The notes under the pieces were generated by a model that was not told where the DNA came from, did no database searches, and saw only the letters and a program-made list of their open reading frames with translations. A program made the translations under genes and the position numbers. Shown in pieces: positions 21,340-34,270 of a DNA stretch of 64,000 nucleotides. Numbering within the stretch: position 1 is the stretch's first letter; each line of letters starts with the position of its first letter. This DNA comes from Hippopus hippopus (Eukaryota; Mollusca; Bivalvia; Cardiida; Cardiidae): contig OX328102.1 of assembly GCA_946811185.2 (NCBI GenBank), forward strand, positions 46,291,619-46,355,618, written 5' to 3'.

Positions 21340-22225
21340 AGGAGATATCATTCCCCAAAACATGACTTTGAAATAGCAATATTTTGGTTTTACTATCCAA
21401 CTAAAAATTTCATTTTAGTTATTTAGCAGGATAAGGGTTAATAGACATTCTGTCTCGAAGTTGTCGAGCGCTACCGATAAACAGATATCTGGCTTCCTCA
21501 AATCAGATGATAAAGATTCTGTCGAATGTCATCAAGAATATCAAACCAACATTTTGGATTGGCCAAATTACCCCTTAAAATGATCAGCGTTTCTTCTTTC
21601 CCGACCTTGATTGGTTTTCTTCGCCTTTGCAACAGCGTGCCTGAACAATATATTTAAAACAGTAGCTTTAATCTTTCACTAGGACAGTAAAACCATAATT
21701 ATATGAATTCAGTTGGTCTAAACATCAGTAGACTACATCATTTGAGTCAAAGAAACGACTAACAATTAATTTAGAAAGGAGTATTGATTTATTGACGAGA
21801 ATAAGAAAATATGTAGCACAGATAAGACTTTTACTTAAAAGTTCAAGTTTTAAAAATGTTTAACAAAATACATTTCTTACCATTTTAATAGATTCTTACC
21901 ATTATTGATAACTTCGTGTGTGAGAATCCTGCACGAGAAGTCCGCTAAGACATGTATAGGTATATTTGCATATACTTCATGCATTGATCTGGAAACTGCG
22001 AAAAGTGTCGATTCAAGTCAGACTTCACGGACTGCGCCGACTGACCAGGCACGAAACGTTTGGTAGATTTTCTCTGTATTAAATGGTCTTTCTGCCTTCC
22101 TAAACAGTCGTTATAAAAGTTCGTAGCATGACAAAAGCTCAACTAAACTATCGGAACTCAAGCTAAAGAATTTCGAGTTTCCTTTACTATCATTTAAACA
22201 AAGAGATTCATCGAAATATTTAAAA
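21340..22225. other. No gene seen; possible degraded MITE-A near 21990-22075
   Basis: GTCAGACTTCACGGACTGCG with surrounding words is weakly like MITE-A. The rest is unassigned. Confidence 0.4.
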
Positions 22226-22227
22226 AC

Positions 22228-22800
22228 GAGTATGATGGTTCATATTACTCGTAAATATACTATACTGCTACTATATAAGACTGCAAGTCTACACTTGACA
22301 TCTTACTTAATACTATTCATTCTCTAATCTGCTATATACATGTTTTAACAGTATTCGTTATTTACTGGAAGCCATTTTGGACGGAGCATTCGCTTTTAAC
22401 AAGCGAATTCTTTTGCCAAAACGACTTCCGCGTTGATAGTATTTATCTCCCTTGTAATGATTTTCACTAGTATAAATTGAGTATGATGGTATATTTTACT
22501 TGCAAATATACTATACTGCTACTATATAAGACTGCAAGTCTACGCTTGACATCTTACTTACTTAATACTTTTCATTCTCTAATGTGCTATGTACATGTTT
22601 CACTTTTATTATTCATTATTTCCGCATTCGCTCATTCATTTCAGGATACCCATTGATATCATTTGGTTTTTTTTTGTTTGCTTGTTAGTTTGTTTTGTCC
22701 ATACTCATGCATGTATTTACAATTTATGTGTTCGACATTGAACTTCGTGTGTTCAAGCCGATATTATGAATAAAGTTTCTGTTCTGTTTTGTTCTACGTA
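22228..22800 (+). mobile_element. LINE 3' untranslated tail with an internal duplication
   Basis: A segment with GAGTATGATGGT, ATACTATACTGCTACTATAT, AAGACTGCAAGTCTAC and CATTCTCTAAT occurs at 22228-22350 and again at 22478-22610. The block ends ATTATGAATAAAGTTTCTGTTCTG, quoted in part, which matches the AATAAA-plus-TCTGT tail at 36.23 kb. No coding part remains. Confidence 0.55.
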
Positions 22801-23575
22801 AATTTTGTGTAGTTTCGCTGCTCTTGCAAGGGTATCTGAATGGCTTCCTAGAAGAATATCAAATGTTCCGGTGTTCGGGAAAATCTACATTATCCTCATG
22901 TCTTAAATTATTCACAATGTTTTGGTCGAAAAAGGCATGTTTTTCTTTTAATTTTACATTGCAAGTGAAAGAGCGTCGTCACACCTCTGTAAGCCCGCAT
23001 AAAGCGCTTGCGTAGGCGTATAAACATAATCTTTTGTGCATTTGAACATTAACATGAAAAAGACAAATCATCAAAACTAGCAGCATAAATAATTAAATTT
23101 TGTGGAATAAATGTCTAATAATTCAAACGACAAGCTAAAGTTTAAAATAATGGGGTTTCGAGTTCGAATCTTGGGTCTTCCAAAATTTAGTGGGTTTTCA
23201 AACGTCATTGCAATAGAATTTATTCTCTGTAGATGTATACATGTTACCCATGAAAACTCGAAAAAGGGCGAAAGGTCCCGGAATGTCTTAACAGAATCAA
23301 GACAGTTTCCCGACAATTTCGTTCATTTTGGTTCAGAGCCAAGTAACATGTGGTAATCATAACTTGTAATGATTATTGCTTCACACACTTTGAAAGAATA
23401 CTTCCCAGGCACATTTCCTCATTGCAAGCAGATCTATGATGAAAAAAAAGGAAACCAAATCAGTCACATATTTTTTCTGTATGTATACAAAACAGAAAAA
23501 AAGTGTCCAAAAAAAAAAAAAACGTTTTAAATTTATGTAATCTTTACATAATACTAAAGGCGTGATCCAAAGGAG
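22800..23575. other. No gene seen
   Basis: Overlapping short frames on both strands have no recognisable motif. A-rich runs near 23440-23520. Confidence 0.5.
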
Positions 23576-23580
23576 ATGAT

Positions 23581-23796
23581 TACGGATAGGGCACCGTAAT
23601 GGGATTCGTGTAACATCGCCTTTCATCGCAAAAATTGTACGGATTCGGCTAAGACTCGGGTAATCCGTAATCGTTGCGGGGAACCAGCGTCTATCGGCCG
23701 ATCGATTACGGATACCCGAGTCTTAGCCGAATCCGTACGTTTTTACGGCGATGAAAGGCGATGTTATACGTATCCCATTAGGGCGTCCTATCCTTA
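23581..23796. mobile_element. Long palindrome (foldback MITE)
   Basis: TACGGATAGGGCACCGTAAT ... pairs with the complement ending GGGCGTCCTATCCTTA. Internal words AACATCGCCTTTCATCGC and ACGGATTCGGCTAAGACTCG occur on both arms in opposite orientation. Arms are about 90 bases around a GC-rich loop. Confidence 0.88.
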
Positions 23797-23959
23797 AAAA
23801 CACACATATCTTTACGGTATATATCAGAAGATCTATTACTTAGAAATTGTATTCCTCTGATGAAACCAGAAAAACAAGCAATTTCGTTGAAATGATATCC
23901 CCCGCCGAAAAAGACTTTTTTAGATAGAAACATATTAGAGGTATTGTGTGTTGCATGAA

Positions 23960-24480
23960 CAAGTGGCCTTTTTGTTAATGGTCCATGATAAAATTACACA
24001 TTAAGCCCCCTTTTTCCATGGCACAGCATTTCATTAGATGAAAAATATATAAGCGGTCCATAATGAGATCATATATTAAGTCCCCTTTTACCATAACAAG
24101 GCATTTCATTAAATGAAAACAAATGATGAAAATATACATCAAGCCCCCTTTTTTCATGACACGTTATTATATAAAAGAAAATTGTATCAACGGAAGACAT
24201 GCATGAAGTTTCATAAATGTTCGTCAAGGACTTTAGAAGATATCTGTCCAGGCGGATGAATGGGCGAACTAACTGTTATTGGTCCATAATGAAATTATAC
24301 ATTTAGCCCCCTTTTTTCATGACATGGCATTTTATGAAATAAAATCAAATAACTATTGTCTGTGGCTTAATAAAGATGAAGTTTAATTGCATTTTGTCTT
24401 GTAGTGAAAGAGATATTGGTCCATAATGAAAATATTTGTCAAGCCCCCTTTTTCCATGACATGACATTTAATGAACAAGA
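23960..24480 (-). repeat. Cluster of a dispersed ~70-bp repeat
   Basis: GGTCCATAATGAAATTATAC / TTAAGCCCCCTTTTTCCATG / ACATGGCATTTCATTAAATG recurs near 23980, 24055, 24282 and 24418, also near 19820 and 20668. The copy near 24318 gives the empty-site text for the 19.9-kb foldback element. Confidence 0.7.
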
Positions 24481-24739
24481 GCGGCAAACTGTCCCAAGAT
24501 ACGCCCGTCCCACCGCCAGTTGTCGAGGGGGGATAATAATCGTAAAGGGCAGATACATGAAAATAGTAGTGCAACAGAAATCATGTAAGTGATTGAAATA
24601 GGCATGAATGTCTCCTCTAATGTTAAGGAAACATGCATATAAAGTTTCAGGTCATTCCAATATGAAAAGACAAAGTTATATTGTAAAGAAGCATGAAAAG
24701 CTGAAAAAAAAAATAATGAATAGGGAATAATTCCAAAAG

Positions 24740-26105
24740 GGCATTAGGTAAGGTTACGGCGGCTCCAGTGCATTGCACTTTTCGTAACTGCAACAAACAT
24801 GTTTACCAAGTCTCAAGTCAATTTGACTTGAGGTGACAAAGTTCCGTTCCGGACAAGCAAGAAATACTGTAAAAATGAAGATAAAAGTGGAATTACTCAA
24901 AATCCGCGCTAGGTAGAGTTGTTGTTCTTGCGCACTGTACTCCGTAATATTGCAACAAACATGCATACCAAGTTTGAAGTCGTTCTGACTTGAGATGACA
25001 AATTTATATTCCGGACAAGCACTAAATGCTGTAAAAATGACGATCAAAAGGAAATAACTCAAAGACAACACGAGGTAGAGTTATAATTCTTGCGCACTGC
25101 ACTTCCAAATATTGCAACAAATAAGCATACCATATTTCAAATCATTCCTACTTAAGATGACAAAGTTATGCTCCGGACAAGCAAGAAATGCTATAAAAAT
25201 GAAGATCTAAAGGCGAATAACTCAAAATTCGTGCTAGGAAGAGTTATGGTTCTTGTGCACGGCACTCTGTAATTTTTCAACAATCATGCATACCAAATTT
25301 GAAGATGTTCAGACTAAAAATGACAAAGTTGTATTCCGGACAAGCAGAAAATGCTGTAAAAATGACGATCAAAGGGAAATAACTCAAAGACAGCACAAGG
25401 TAGAGTTATGGTTCTTTCGCACTGCACTCCGTATTATTGCAACAAACACAACTGCCAAGTTTCAAATCAATCGGACTGGAGATGACAAAGTTATGCTCCG
25501 GACAAGCAGAAAATGCTGTAAAAATGACGATCAAAGGGAAATAACTCAAAGACAGCACGAGGTAGAGTTATGGATCTTTCGCACTGCACTCCGTATTATT
25601 GCAACAAACACAAATGCCAAGTTTCAGGTCAATCGGACTGGAGATGACAAAGTTATGCTCCGGACAAGCAGAAAATGATGTAAAAATGACGATCAAAGGG
25701 AAATAACTCAAAGACAGCACAAGGTAGAGTTATGGTTCTTTCGCACTGCACTCCGTATTATTGCAACAAACACAAATGCCAAGTTTCAAGTCAATCGGAC
25801 TGGAGATGACAAAGTTATGCTCCGGACAAGCAGAAAATGCTGTAAAAATGAAGATTCACTCAACCCCGTAACTTAAAATCGCTCCCAGTCGGCGATTTTG
25901 CATCGAATCAAAAAAACAAAAAAATTGTCTCGGCGGAATGGGTTATTGTACACACATATAAAGTTTCACGAAATTCCGTTCAATGGTATTGGAGAAATTC
26001 ACCCAGACGGACACACGGACGTAAGGACGGACGGACGGACGAACGGAAGGACGGACGGACGGACGGACAACGCTAAAACTATATCCCCCCTCCTTCGGGC
26101 GTTTA
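24740..26105 (+). mobile_element. pearl-like non-autonomous element: ~162-bp tandem core plus ACGG microsatellite
   Basis: CCGGACAAGCA recurs near 24850, 25013, 25173, 25336, 25498, 25660 and 25822, a period of 160-163 bp. Each unit has GGTAGAGTTATGGTTCTT, GCACTGCACTCCGTA, ATTGCAACAAACA and GAGATGACAAAGTTATGCTC. The array is followed by a flank with AAGTTTCACGAAATTCCGTT and an ACGG microsatellite, ending ACTATATCCCCCCTCCTTCGG. This layout is that of bivalve pearl elements as I know them. Later units are more alike than earlier ones. Frames open through the array are by-products of a period divisible by three. Confidence 0.7.
26026..26068. repeat. (ACGG)n microsatellite
   Basis: GACGGACGGACGGACGAACGG and similar, inside the pearl-like element. 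Confidence 0.93.
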
Positions 26106-26109
26106 GATT

Positions 26110-26970
26110 AAATCTAGTTACAAGTTACGGGGAACACTATTTACTTTCTGCAATACAAGTGCCTTCAATCGCCAGAAAATTATGTATGACCGCTGATGGG
26201 TTTTGGTGGCAATTCAGGTCAAATGGGTCGTATCCATCGCTACCCGAGCGCTGCAGCAGTATCTGATCATTTCGGTACTCGTTCACATCTTGATCTCTCC
26301 TTTTTTTTTTTAGATCTATGATTTTCTGTCAGACTACGTCCTAATAATTTTTTCGACGATGATTCTGCGGAAAATCAGCCAGTAAGTTAAGAAGTATATT
26401 GTGTGAGGTTGGGCCTTCTGGTGAAAGAAAGTCCAGGAAATCGTGGTAGATGCTCTTGTCGCTGCGATATACATTGCAACTTTCAGTGTTCAAAACGGCG
26501 TCAAACACCATTCAAACAAACAAAGAAATACAAAGTTCTAGATTCAATTTCGATTTAGAAAACAGAGACAATCCATTAGCTGTGTCTCTGCATGGATTGT
26601 AACCAGTCCGCTACTCTTATTTGAATGCATCGATAAAACACCAAAATACCTATTTAAGTGTATAGATACCTCATCAACGAACACTTAGATAGGCTACTGT
26701 TTTCAAAGATGGGGAAACAGATTTGAAGAAGAGTCGACGACACTGTGTTGAAATTCAAATAACATGGTACAGATAATTTCAATCGTACTCCGGATTATTA
26801 GGTATATATGGGTGGGATGATTTGTATCTGTGATTGACGGGGATCTTTTATTCATACTAAAGTCTTGCAATCGATTGTTGTGCTTTAAGAGACAGTTGCA
26901 GACAGGGAAAAAACAATCACAAATAACTATCTAATTAAGGCGATCTACACACCCTGATTTGTTTATATGG
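26110..26970. other. No gene seen
   Basis: Intron sequence; a stretch at 26312-26380 is bounded by AG and GT but has no lectin-like translation. Confidence 0.5.
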
Positions 26971-26974
26971 TGTT

Positions 26975-27110
26975 TAACGCCGTTTTTCGACATGTTTTCA
27001 CTTAAAGATCTGTCATGGCGGCCAGTGCACCTATCCCTGCTTTACCTGGAGTTTCTTTGAATTGCCAAAATAAGATTATTTATTGCCTTTATTTCTGTTT
27101 TCGTGTCTGC
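26975..27110 (-). mobile_element. SINE 3' region (GGCGTTAAACACC tail), minus strand
   Basis: On the minus strand it reads GGATAGGTGCACTGGCCGCC, CATGACAG and GGCGTTAAACACCA, the tail shared with the copies at 36.8 and 58.2 kb. The tRNA-like head is not visible. Confidence 0.6.
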
Positions 27111-27975
27111 TTTTCCACACGTCCATCATCGTAACCGTGATCGTGTTGAGAGAGTAATTAATTCTTTCGCAATGACTAGATCTAGTTAGATCATCAATCG
27201 TAGGAAAGATATTCCCTTCCAAGCTACCGGGTAGATATCTGTTTTATCGGGGGGGGGGGGGAAATCTTATATTGTGACTAAAAGTATAGATTATATAAAT
27301 CAAAGCGCTAAAGCACTGATGGCGGGGGGGGTTCTGGCACTGAATGTATGCTAATACATAGGTGTGTTCTATAACATTTTGCTAGTAAACCAAAGCAAGA
27401 TCCATGGAAAGGTCGTAATACAGAATTCAGTTGGAGTGTTACGTTAGCATGGCATCATTACCTTTTTTTTCCCAACGCAATAAAGTTTCAGCTTATAACG
27501 GCAACTGTATTCGCGTTTAATGTAATGGCAACAATTCGTTGTTCAAACAAATCAGAGTACTTAGAATCTACTGTTTCAAGATACCATATTTTCCTTGTTG
27601 GCTTTGTTTAATCGACACTTTATTTTCAAAACCCTACCCATTTGTAATTTAGTGTACCCTCTGTATGTATGTGTGATCTCGATCTTTAAAAATCAATGTT
27701 TGCGTGCACTTTAGCTTATTCTGCGAACTGTAGATTGGTCATAGTATTCTATGAGAGGAAAATTTGCGTTTTAGTGGCATAAGCAAAATATTAGATACCA
27801 GTCAGTAAGTAAATAAAATAACAAATATTTATGCATATTTGATATATTTGCATTTGTCATTTTGTTAAATAACTAAACCATATTCATAGAGTAGGATACA
27901 TAACAATCAAGTGAATTTGTCATTTTATCAATAACGTTTGGTATCAGAAACAATAATCTCAATTGTGCACTCATT
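27110..27975. other. No gene seen
   Basis: Contains G runs near 27250 and 27325. No coding signal or clear repeat. Confidence 0.5.
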
Positions 27976-28977
27976 TGCCTATGAATAACCTCATTAGCAT
28001 ATTGAAACGATTTTTAACATCGGCGCAAATTTTGAAACAAAACTTTTACCTCATTTTTTTATCCAGACTTTCAAAAGAAAAATATTTTGTTCACTTAAAA
28101 TGTTTCGATATAAAGATTCTGGAAAACAAAAGCTAAATAGCGAGCAGCGCTTCGCGACGCATAGCGTTAGCGAAAACTTATTGGCAGAGATGGTGGAAAA
28201 ATTACTACATACTTGATGACTTTTAAAAAGTGGTATGTGGAAGTAGATTTTAACAAATTCAAATATGGCGGATGGAAATGACGTAACGGACTGGCAATAA
28301 GAGCGTTTTGGCCTACGATTCGACAACCTTCACACTCACGTGATTTGAAACAACGTGTCAGTGTACAAACGAGATCCTCGCGAGATCTAGTCAAATACAA
28401 AGGAATTGGAGTTTCCCATATCAGTCCTGGGTAAGGATATTTCCAAATACACGAATAAACGTTACAGGAATCAATAAGCAGCTGAATTATTTCGGGTGAG
28501 CCAATCGATCTTTTCTTTGAAGTTTTTTATGCGCTCTTGCCAATGAAAACCTTCTTTATGTTTCATGAAGATGTTTTTCCTAATTTTCAGAGTCTTGTTA
28601 AGTAAAGATAGCGAAATAACTCGGCCAGTATTTAACTCGTTCCCAAGCCACCTGGCCCTTGCAAACTCGTAAGTATGTAGATAATGACAGACTGTTTAGC
28701 GTGTCTTTTATTCTGAACAGAATTGAACAAATGTTATCATTTGTGTTATTTTTGACCAATCAAGTAAATGTGCAAAAGATTATGATTCGTGTGACGCTGC
28801 ACGATCAACAGAAAGATATACGATTTTCAAGCATTAATACAAAAACCGAAAATGAAGTCGGAATTTTATATCTAAAAAATTTAAAATGGTGCTTCCGCAT
28901 AACGAGCTTCACTCTTATTCGATGTCAATCGTAACCCATTTGTTGATCTTTTGTTATCTCACATTATCGGGTATCCG

Positions 28978-29165
28978 CAGATTTTGTTTGGGGGTTTAAC
29001 GTCGTTTTAAAACCTAACATTATGTAAGGGCGGTCATTGCATATATCCATGTCTTTCCTGTCTGTTTCAGACCAGTATAGACACAACGTTTTTCCAAACC
29101 ATTGTCTAACTTTCTCACATGGACCAGAGGTGAAAGGTGAAAAAGGAGGGTTGTGGAAAGAGAAA
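28978..29165 (-). mobile_element. SINE fragment, minus strand
   Basis: GGGGGTTTAACGTCGTTTTA, then CATATATCCATGTCTTTCC and CTCACATGGACCAGAGGTGA; the reversed head is lost. Shared with 45325-45505. Confidence 0.55.
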
Positions 29166-29785
29166 ATGCTTGAAATTGAATCGTTTGATTGAAAAACATT
29201 ATATTTGAGTAAAACATGTTATGGCCGTGCTAAAGAGCTAGAAGTCCATTAGAAGTGTCTGGCAAAATAAACGATCGGCATTTCCACGAGTTACACTAGC
29301 ACACACGGTTTCAATGAATTGCCATTCAGGTTACATTTTCATTTCATTTTCGTCATAAAATGTGTCCAAAACATCCTCAGATTAATTAAAACACTCATAT
29401 CTAGTATCACAATAAATGTTTTACAGAAACATACACAATTTTGTTTGAATCAAAGTACTAAAAGAACTGTACTTGGCATGTTTTAAAGCCTAAAACGGCT
29501 GTTACTCAGAAGCATATCCACTGCTTTTACGTGGATGTTGCCACTGAACATGATACATATGTTCGGGGTAAATTATCCGATCAGATCACTAGCAGTTTCT
29601 TTGCAGTATAATAACATCATCTTTTGTGCTCTTGGTGATTCAAAATAGATGTCATGACAAATATTGTGCCTTATTCACTATAATTAATGCTATCTATAAG
29701 CTGCTATAACCATGAAAATAAGAGTATTTATAGAACCAAAGGTTGATATCTTTCTATTCTTTGTTTTTTTAATCCAACATTTGCG

Positions 29786-29858
29786 CGCACACACACACAC
29801 CCACCCACACCCACACACCCATATGTGTGTGTGTGTGTGTGTGTGGGTGTGGGTGTGA
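29786..29858. repeat. Palindromic CA / GT microsatellite
   Basis: CACACACACACCCACCCACA runs into ATATGTGTGTGTG ... GGGTGTGGGTGTG, so the two halves are complementary. Confidence 0.92.
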
Positions 29859-30764
29859 GGCGTTACCCGAAACATGTTTGGTTTTATATAGAGTTTATTA
29901 AATTTAATACAATTAAAGGCGTGTGACGTTTTAATAATTCCGTTCACCCACTTAACCTTGTGTCGGACCGGCATTTGCCGAATTTTTCGTTTTTTCTGTT
30001 AACCCATAAGATTGCGTTGTAGACAGAATTGTATTAATTACATCTATGGTCAACAATGAGTACATTACTGCATAGATTATTAATGTAATGACCGAATGAA
30101 TAAAGTTATTTAGTAAATTTCTCTTTATCTGGACACTTCATGGAGTCCGACACTAAGATGAAGTCGGATTTTATTAAAATTGTAAAAATGATGCTTACAG
30201 TAGATAATTTCTCACTATATGGAGTCTTTTCTTTATCACTTTCATCCCCATAAATCAGCTTTTTTTCATACATCATCAACATGTATTGCAAGTCTATGAC
30301 ACGAAGTATTACCCCGTAAAAAGGAACTATACTTCATGAGATCACTGATCATTTCTTCCTACAGATGGGCAATTATTGGTGCATCACTCATGTGGAATAG
30401 TACAATAAAATGCATACTATCATTTGAAATATGGGAAATAATATCCTGGAAATAATGATAAGCCCATGATCTTGATACAATAAGCCAATGATCTTGAACG
30501 AAAAAGAAAAGTTTATCTCTTCATACAATTATGCTAAAATTAAATGAGGAATAATTTCACAAGGTCAAAGTATAATGCGGTAGGCATTTCCATTTTAAAA
30601 TGTGACAGGCACTCTCTTTCTGCATGTGTGATAGAGAGCGATAAAAACAATACTCATGCACAACTCTTTTTCCTATAGTAGCAATCAGAAGAGTCATAGT
30701 AAGTTTTGTATTTACACTGATGATAAATTACTAAAATACAGTGAAAATTAGTAGGTGATTTGTT

Positions 30765-31022
30765 TGTTTGTATTGGAGTTTAACACCGTTTTAACAGCTC
30801 AGGTTGACCTACGCATGTGTTTCCTGGCTTTCTCAAAACAGTACTGACATAACTTTCTTTTCAAGTCACTTACTTCTTCTTTCACATTCACCAGAGGTGA
30901 GAGGCAAAAAATCGCTAGAAAGAGGGTTTGTCTCAACTGGGTATCGAACCCGCAACCACCCGGTCACAAGTCAGATATGATAACCACTGAGCTACCCTGC
31001 CATGCAATGACTAAGTGAATAC
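30765..31022 (-). mobile_element. tRNA-derived SINE, minus strand
   Basis: On the minus strand the head reads GGCAGGGTAGCTCAGTGGTT (A box) and GGTTGCGGGTTCGATACCC (B box). The tail ends GGTGTTAAACTCCAATAC, the same kind of GTTAAAC end as other SINEs here. Both pol III boxes are close to consensus. V-SINE-like in layout; subfamily not determined. Confidence 0.85.
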
Positions 31023-32106
31023 ATGACTTTGAAATTATTCAAACATAAAACAAGAACTTATCCAGATGTTGTTAGAACAAGATAATCTGGGCAATAAAAG
31101 GATTGCCATTTGAAAGATATTATTTTGCATGACCTTAACAGCAAAAACATAATAATGACCAAAAAATGAACACTATAACTCACAAAATGGCCTTCATTTC
31201 AAAGTTAAAAGCTGAAAAATAGGAGAAAAATGATTAGGAAGAAAATCAAGGGCTCTTCATTGCATAGTTTAAGACAAGCAGTTCATATATCAAACCCAAA
31301 ACATTTCATTTCCACCATACTTTGCCTTGGCCTTGTTTCATAATGGTGACATGATGCTTCATGACGCCAAACAGTTAATCTGAAATACTTCTTAATAGAT
31401 AACAATAGAAAAACCACAACCTCAGTTTCTATAACAAAATCAGGGAATCAAAAATATGGCTGGCTTGTATGAGAATGATGATGATGATGACTTTACTAAG
31501 CAAATATGAACTTTCATTCCCTATGTCCCTATGTCACTAAGGCCCTCTGTAAATGAATATTGACTAACAAAATTAATGTGCTATAGCAGGCACATCTGCC
31601 TTTTTAAATTATCAAATCCAAAGGGGTAATTCAGCTCATCTTGATAACATACATAGCTACTAAATCACCGTATAACTAAGCTGAAGTGTCTGGAGCTTAT
31701 CACAAGATTAACTAGGGATATTAATATTCTGTATGATTTCGGGCAATTAAAGTCATGCACCTGTATCGCGATTTCAGTTGAAAGGTACATGTGGCTGTAG
31801 GTCATACCTTTCGTACTTTGTCATGGCAAGTTTGATATTGAGTACTTTGATTTCATTGACTGGTGAGACTAAAATGATAATTAACGAGAGAAGACACTGT
31901 AGCGAACATATGCAATGTCTTCATAGAAAAATAAGATCAAGATGTCAAGTATTTTTAAACATTATAGTCAGTTTTTTTTATATGCAAGACTTACTGTAAA
32001 ACAATGCACCAGTAACTCCACTGCTTGGATTTACAATAAAGGTTCGATTTACTGTAACAACTATAATAAGACACACCACTAAATCTTAGATCATTTTTCA
32101 ACCCAA

Positions 32107-32395
32107 AATAAGAAATACAATACAATACAATACTTTATTCAATACTAATGCCATCGGCCCATTGTACAATGACATGAAATATATACGTGTATACAGAGAG
32201 TGACAAATACAATTAAAACGTTTAAGGGATTGTCATGACTTAATTATGAGGCTAGTAGATAGTGTAGGCTGAGATCGATATATGAAATCAACATATTGAT
32301 CTGAGTTAGCACTCTCTGAAAAAATTGATTTTAATCTAATAGAAAACAAGTTTTGCGTAATTCTCTTGCAGAACATAACATCTATTGATTAAAAA
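32107..32395 (-). mobile_element. LINE 3' tail inserted in copy A only
   Basis: Absent from copy B, where AATAAGAAATGAACCAGATA is continuous. The minus strand ends TTGAATAAAGTATTGTATTG, a polyadenylation-like signal plus a TATTG tandem tail. GGGCCGATGGCAT near its end matches the GGGCCGGAGGCC of LINE L3. Confidence 0.75.
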
Positions 32396-32654
32396 TGAAT
32401 CAGATAATAGTCGAATTCTAAGCAAATGTTATAAAAGATTCAAAAGTATATTTGATGAACTTTGGTTATTAGTACTTCCGTTTTACTCATGGGCATGACA
32501 TTTGGTGAAATACAAATCTGAAAATGCCATGAAGGTTGCTCTTAGGAAGCATTCAAAGCATCTTTCATCAAGAAAATGTGTTTTATCTTAAAAAACATCT
32601 CCGCGTACTTTCCCATGATATCGAAAATATAAAGAAAAATTATATTAATATACT

Positions 32655-33880
32655 ACTCAAAATTTGCTAGGGATCACCATACCGGATTCAGCAGATATCT
32701 AGGTGTGGTATGTATTAGATATGGTTTTTCAATATGTTGCACTGCACATTGACAAAATTAACCACCAGTTAAAATGGATGTTTTTAATGCAAAACTGCAT
32801 CGTTGTAACATATACCCAAATTGAAATATCTTCATGGCCTTTATCAAAGTTTGAGTAGTATATATAAGCTTATTATATTATCTGAGATTATTACAGACTT
32901 AAACAAAGACTAAAATTAAAATTACAAAAAAAAACGATCAACTGATAAGGTGCAGTCAGTGGTGCACTTGATGGCCTTTGACCTCTATAACTTGGAAAAG
33001 CCCCACTTACTAGATGGCAGACTTTGGAAATGTGCTCAGGAGACATTGGGGTGTATGCAAATAATAGTCCCGAAAATTCTCACGGGGTGGGGGAGGTGGG
33101 GGCGAACACCCTGCTTGCAAATAGTCTACTAACACAACTTCTAGTGTAGTATAAACGGAAATTTTCTAGATGTTTTAAAGTGTCTGTATAGGAATCTGAA
33201 GTCTTGTCTTAAAATTTGTTATCAGTTGGCCCCATTGTTCGACATACAGTTAGTACCAGACAAGGCTGTGTAGGATCTCCAATTAATTCATAAATGATTT
33301 AATCAAGTTATAATTCAACTCATTATGTTAAATCGTTTTTTGATAGGTCGAAATCGGGTCATGTGACGAAAAAACCGTCATACCATTTTTCGATTAACGC
33401 AATGGGACTACTTTCGGTTTTTCCAAGTTGTTGTGTATTTTCTAATTTTAGATTTCATGTAAGCTCTTTAGTGCTATTTTTAGAGTTCCATAGCTGAATC
33501 AGTAAAATGCTGAAATATTTTTTTTTTTTTTTTTTTGCTTAAAAAACTTGAAAAAGAAAACTCCCGAATAAACCTGGAGAAATTGGTGAATATTAATCTT
33601 CATTTGCACCCTAAACTCATGAAAAATACACCGTTCTAAAAGTGAATCAAGTATTGAATGTTCGACGTCATCAGTTACATCATTCAATACGTCTGCGGTC
33701 GATTTCTATGAAGCCAGGGTCACTTAGTTAAATTCAGTTCACTGTGTAAACAGAAAATTTACTCTTGCTTAGATGAAGTAGATTTCTTGTTTCATGACGG
33801 AGTTGTTCTTAATTTGTTTATCGCGAGGATTGAGTTTAAAGAAGGATGGTTAACAGGTGACTGTTTATCAAAAAAAAAAA
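32655..33880. other. No gene seen
   Basis: AT-rich intron sequence with a poly-T run at 33518-33536. No repeat landmarks recognised. Confidence 0.5.
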
Positions 33881-33884
33881 AAAA

Positions 33885-34270
33885 AAACTCATCGTGGATT
33901 TGATAGAAAGTGTAGTTAAAGCTAGGAGTATTGGAGAAAGGATCGGAAGAAGTGAATGCAGTGTGTCAAGAATTTTAAAATGTTGGCGTGATAGGGATGA
34001 TATTTAAAACAAGCCTAGAACTGGGAAACCAAAAACAATGAAGAATTAACAGCTGTGACACCGTTTTTTACATTCTAATAAGTGGCTCACAAAACGTTGG
34101 CGTCATTCGACTCATAGTTTGCAAGCTCGGATAATCTTACGTATATCGGCTACAGGTAGATACCCATCGAGAACAGATCCGCAGACGGTATGTACACCTA
34201 TTCTTTACAAAATATCTATAAAAAGGTCACTCGAATAAACATATCGTCCGCTCAGCCTCGAGTTTAGATA
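33885..34270 (+). pseudogene. Dead Tc1-like transposase, DNA-binding region
   Basis: From about 33889 one frame reads IVDLIESVVKARSIGERIGR then SECSVSRILKCWRDRDDI, the paired helix-turn-helix of Tc1-like transposases with the ARSIAERFG-type turn. A TAA follows, then NKPRTGKPKTMKN, the GRP-like hook, and after further stops words such as ARIILRISATGRYPSRTD. The DDE part is not found, so the copy is truncated and has several stops. A poly-A run precedes it. Confidence 0.75.

Larger units (their letters stand above)
27975..32655 (+). repeat. Segmental duplication, copy A (4.7 kb)
   Basis: Begins TGCCTATGAATAACCTCATT and matches 44328-49180 in the same orientation to about TTTCCCATGATATCGAAAAT. 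Specific to copy A are a CA/GT tract with flank (about 29783-29990) and a LINE tail at 32107-32395. The SINE at 30765-31022 is in both copies, so it predates the duplication. No gene is evident. Confidence 0.88.

Noticed and set aside
25253..25678. 141-codon frame with internal repeats (KCCKNDDQREITQRQH)
   Set aside because: Period of 162 bp is divisible by three, so the tandem array stays open by arithmetic.
26312..26380. Possible exon after a long T run
   Set aside because: Borders look like splice sites, but no frame resembles the lectin or another domain and the phase does not fit.
28051..28326. Minus-strand frames of ~91 codons, also found at 44402-44680
   Set aside because: The similarity follows from the recent segmental duplication; the N-terminal halves differ in frame, so there is no sign of selection on protein.
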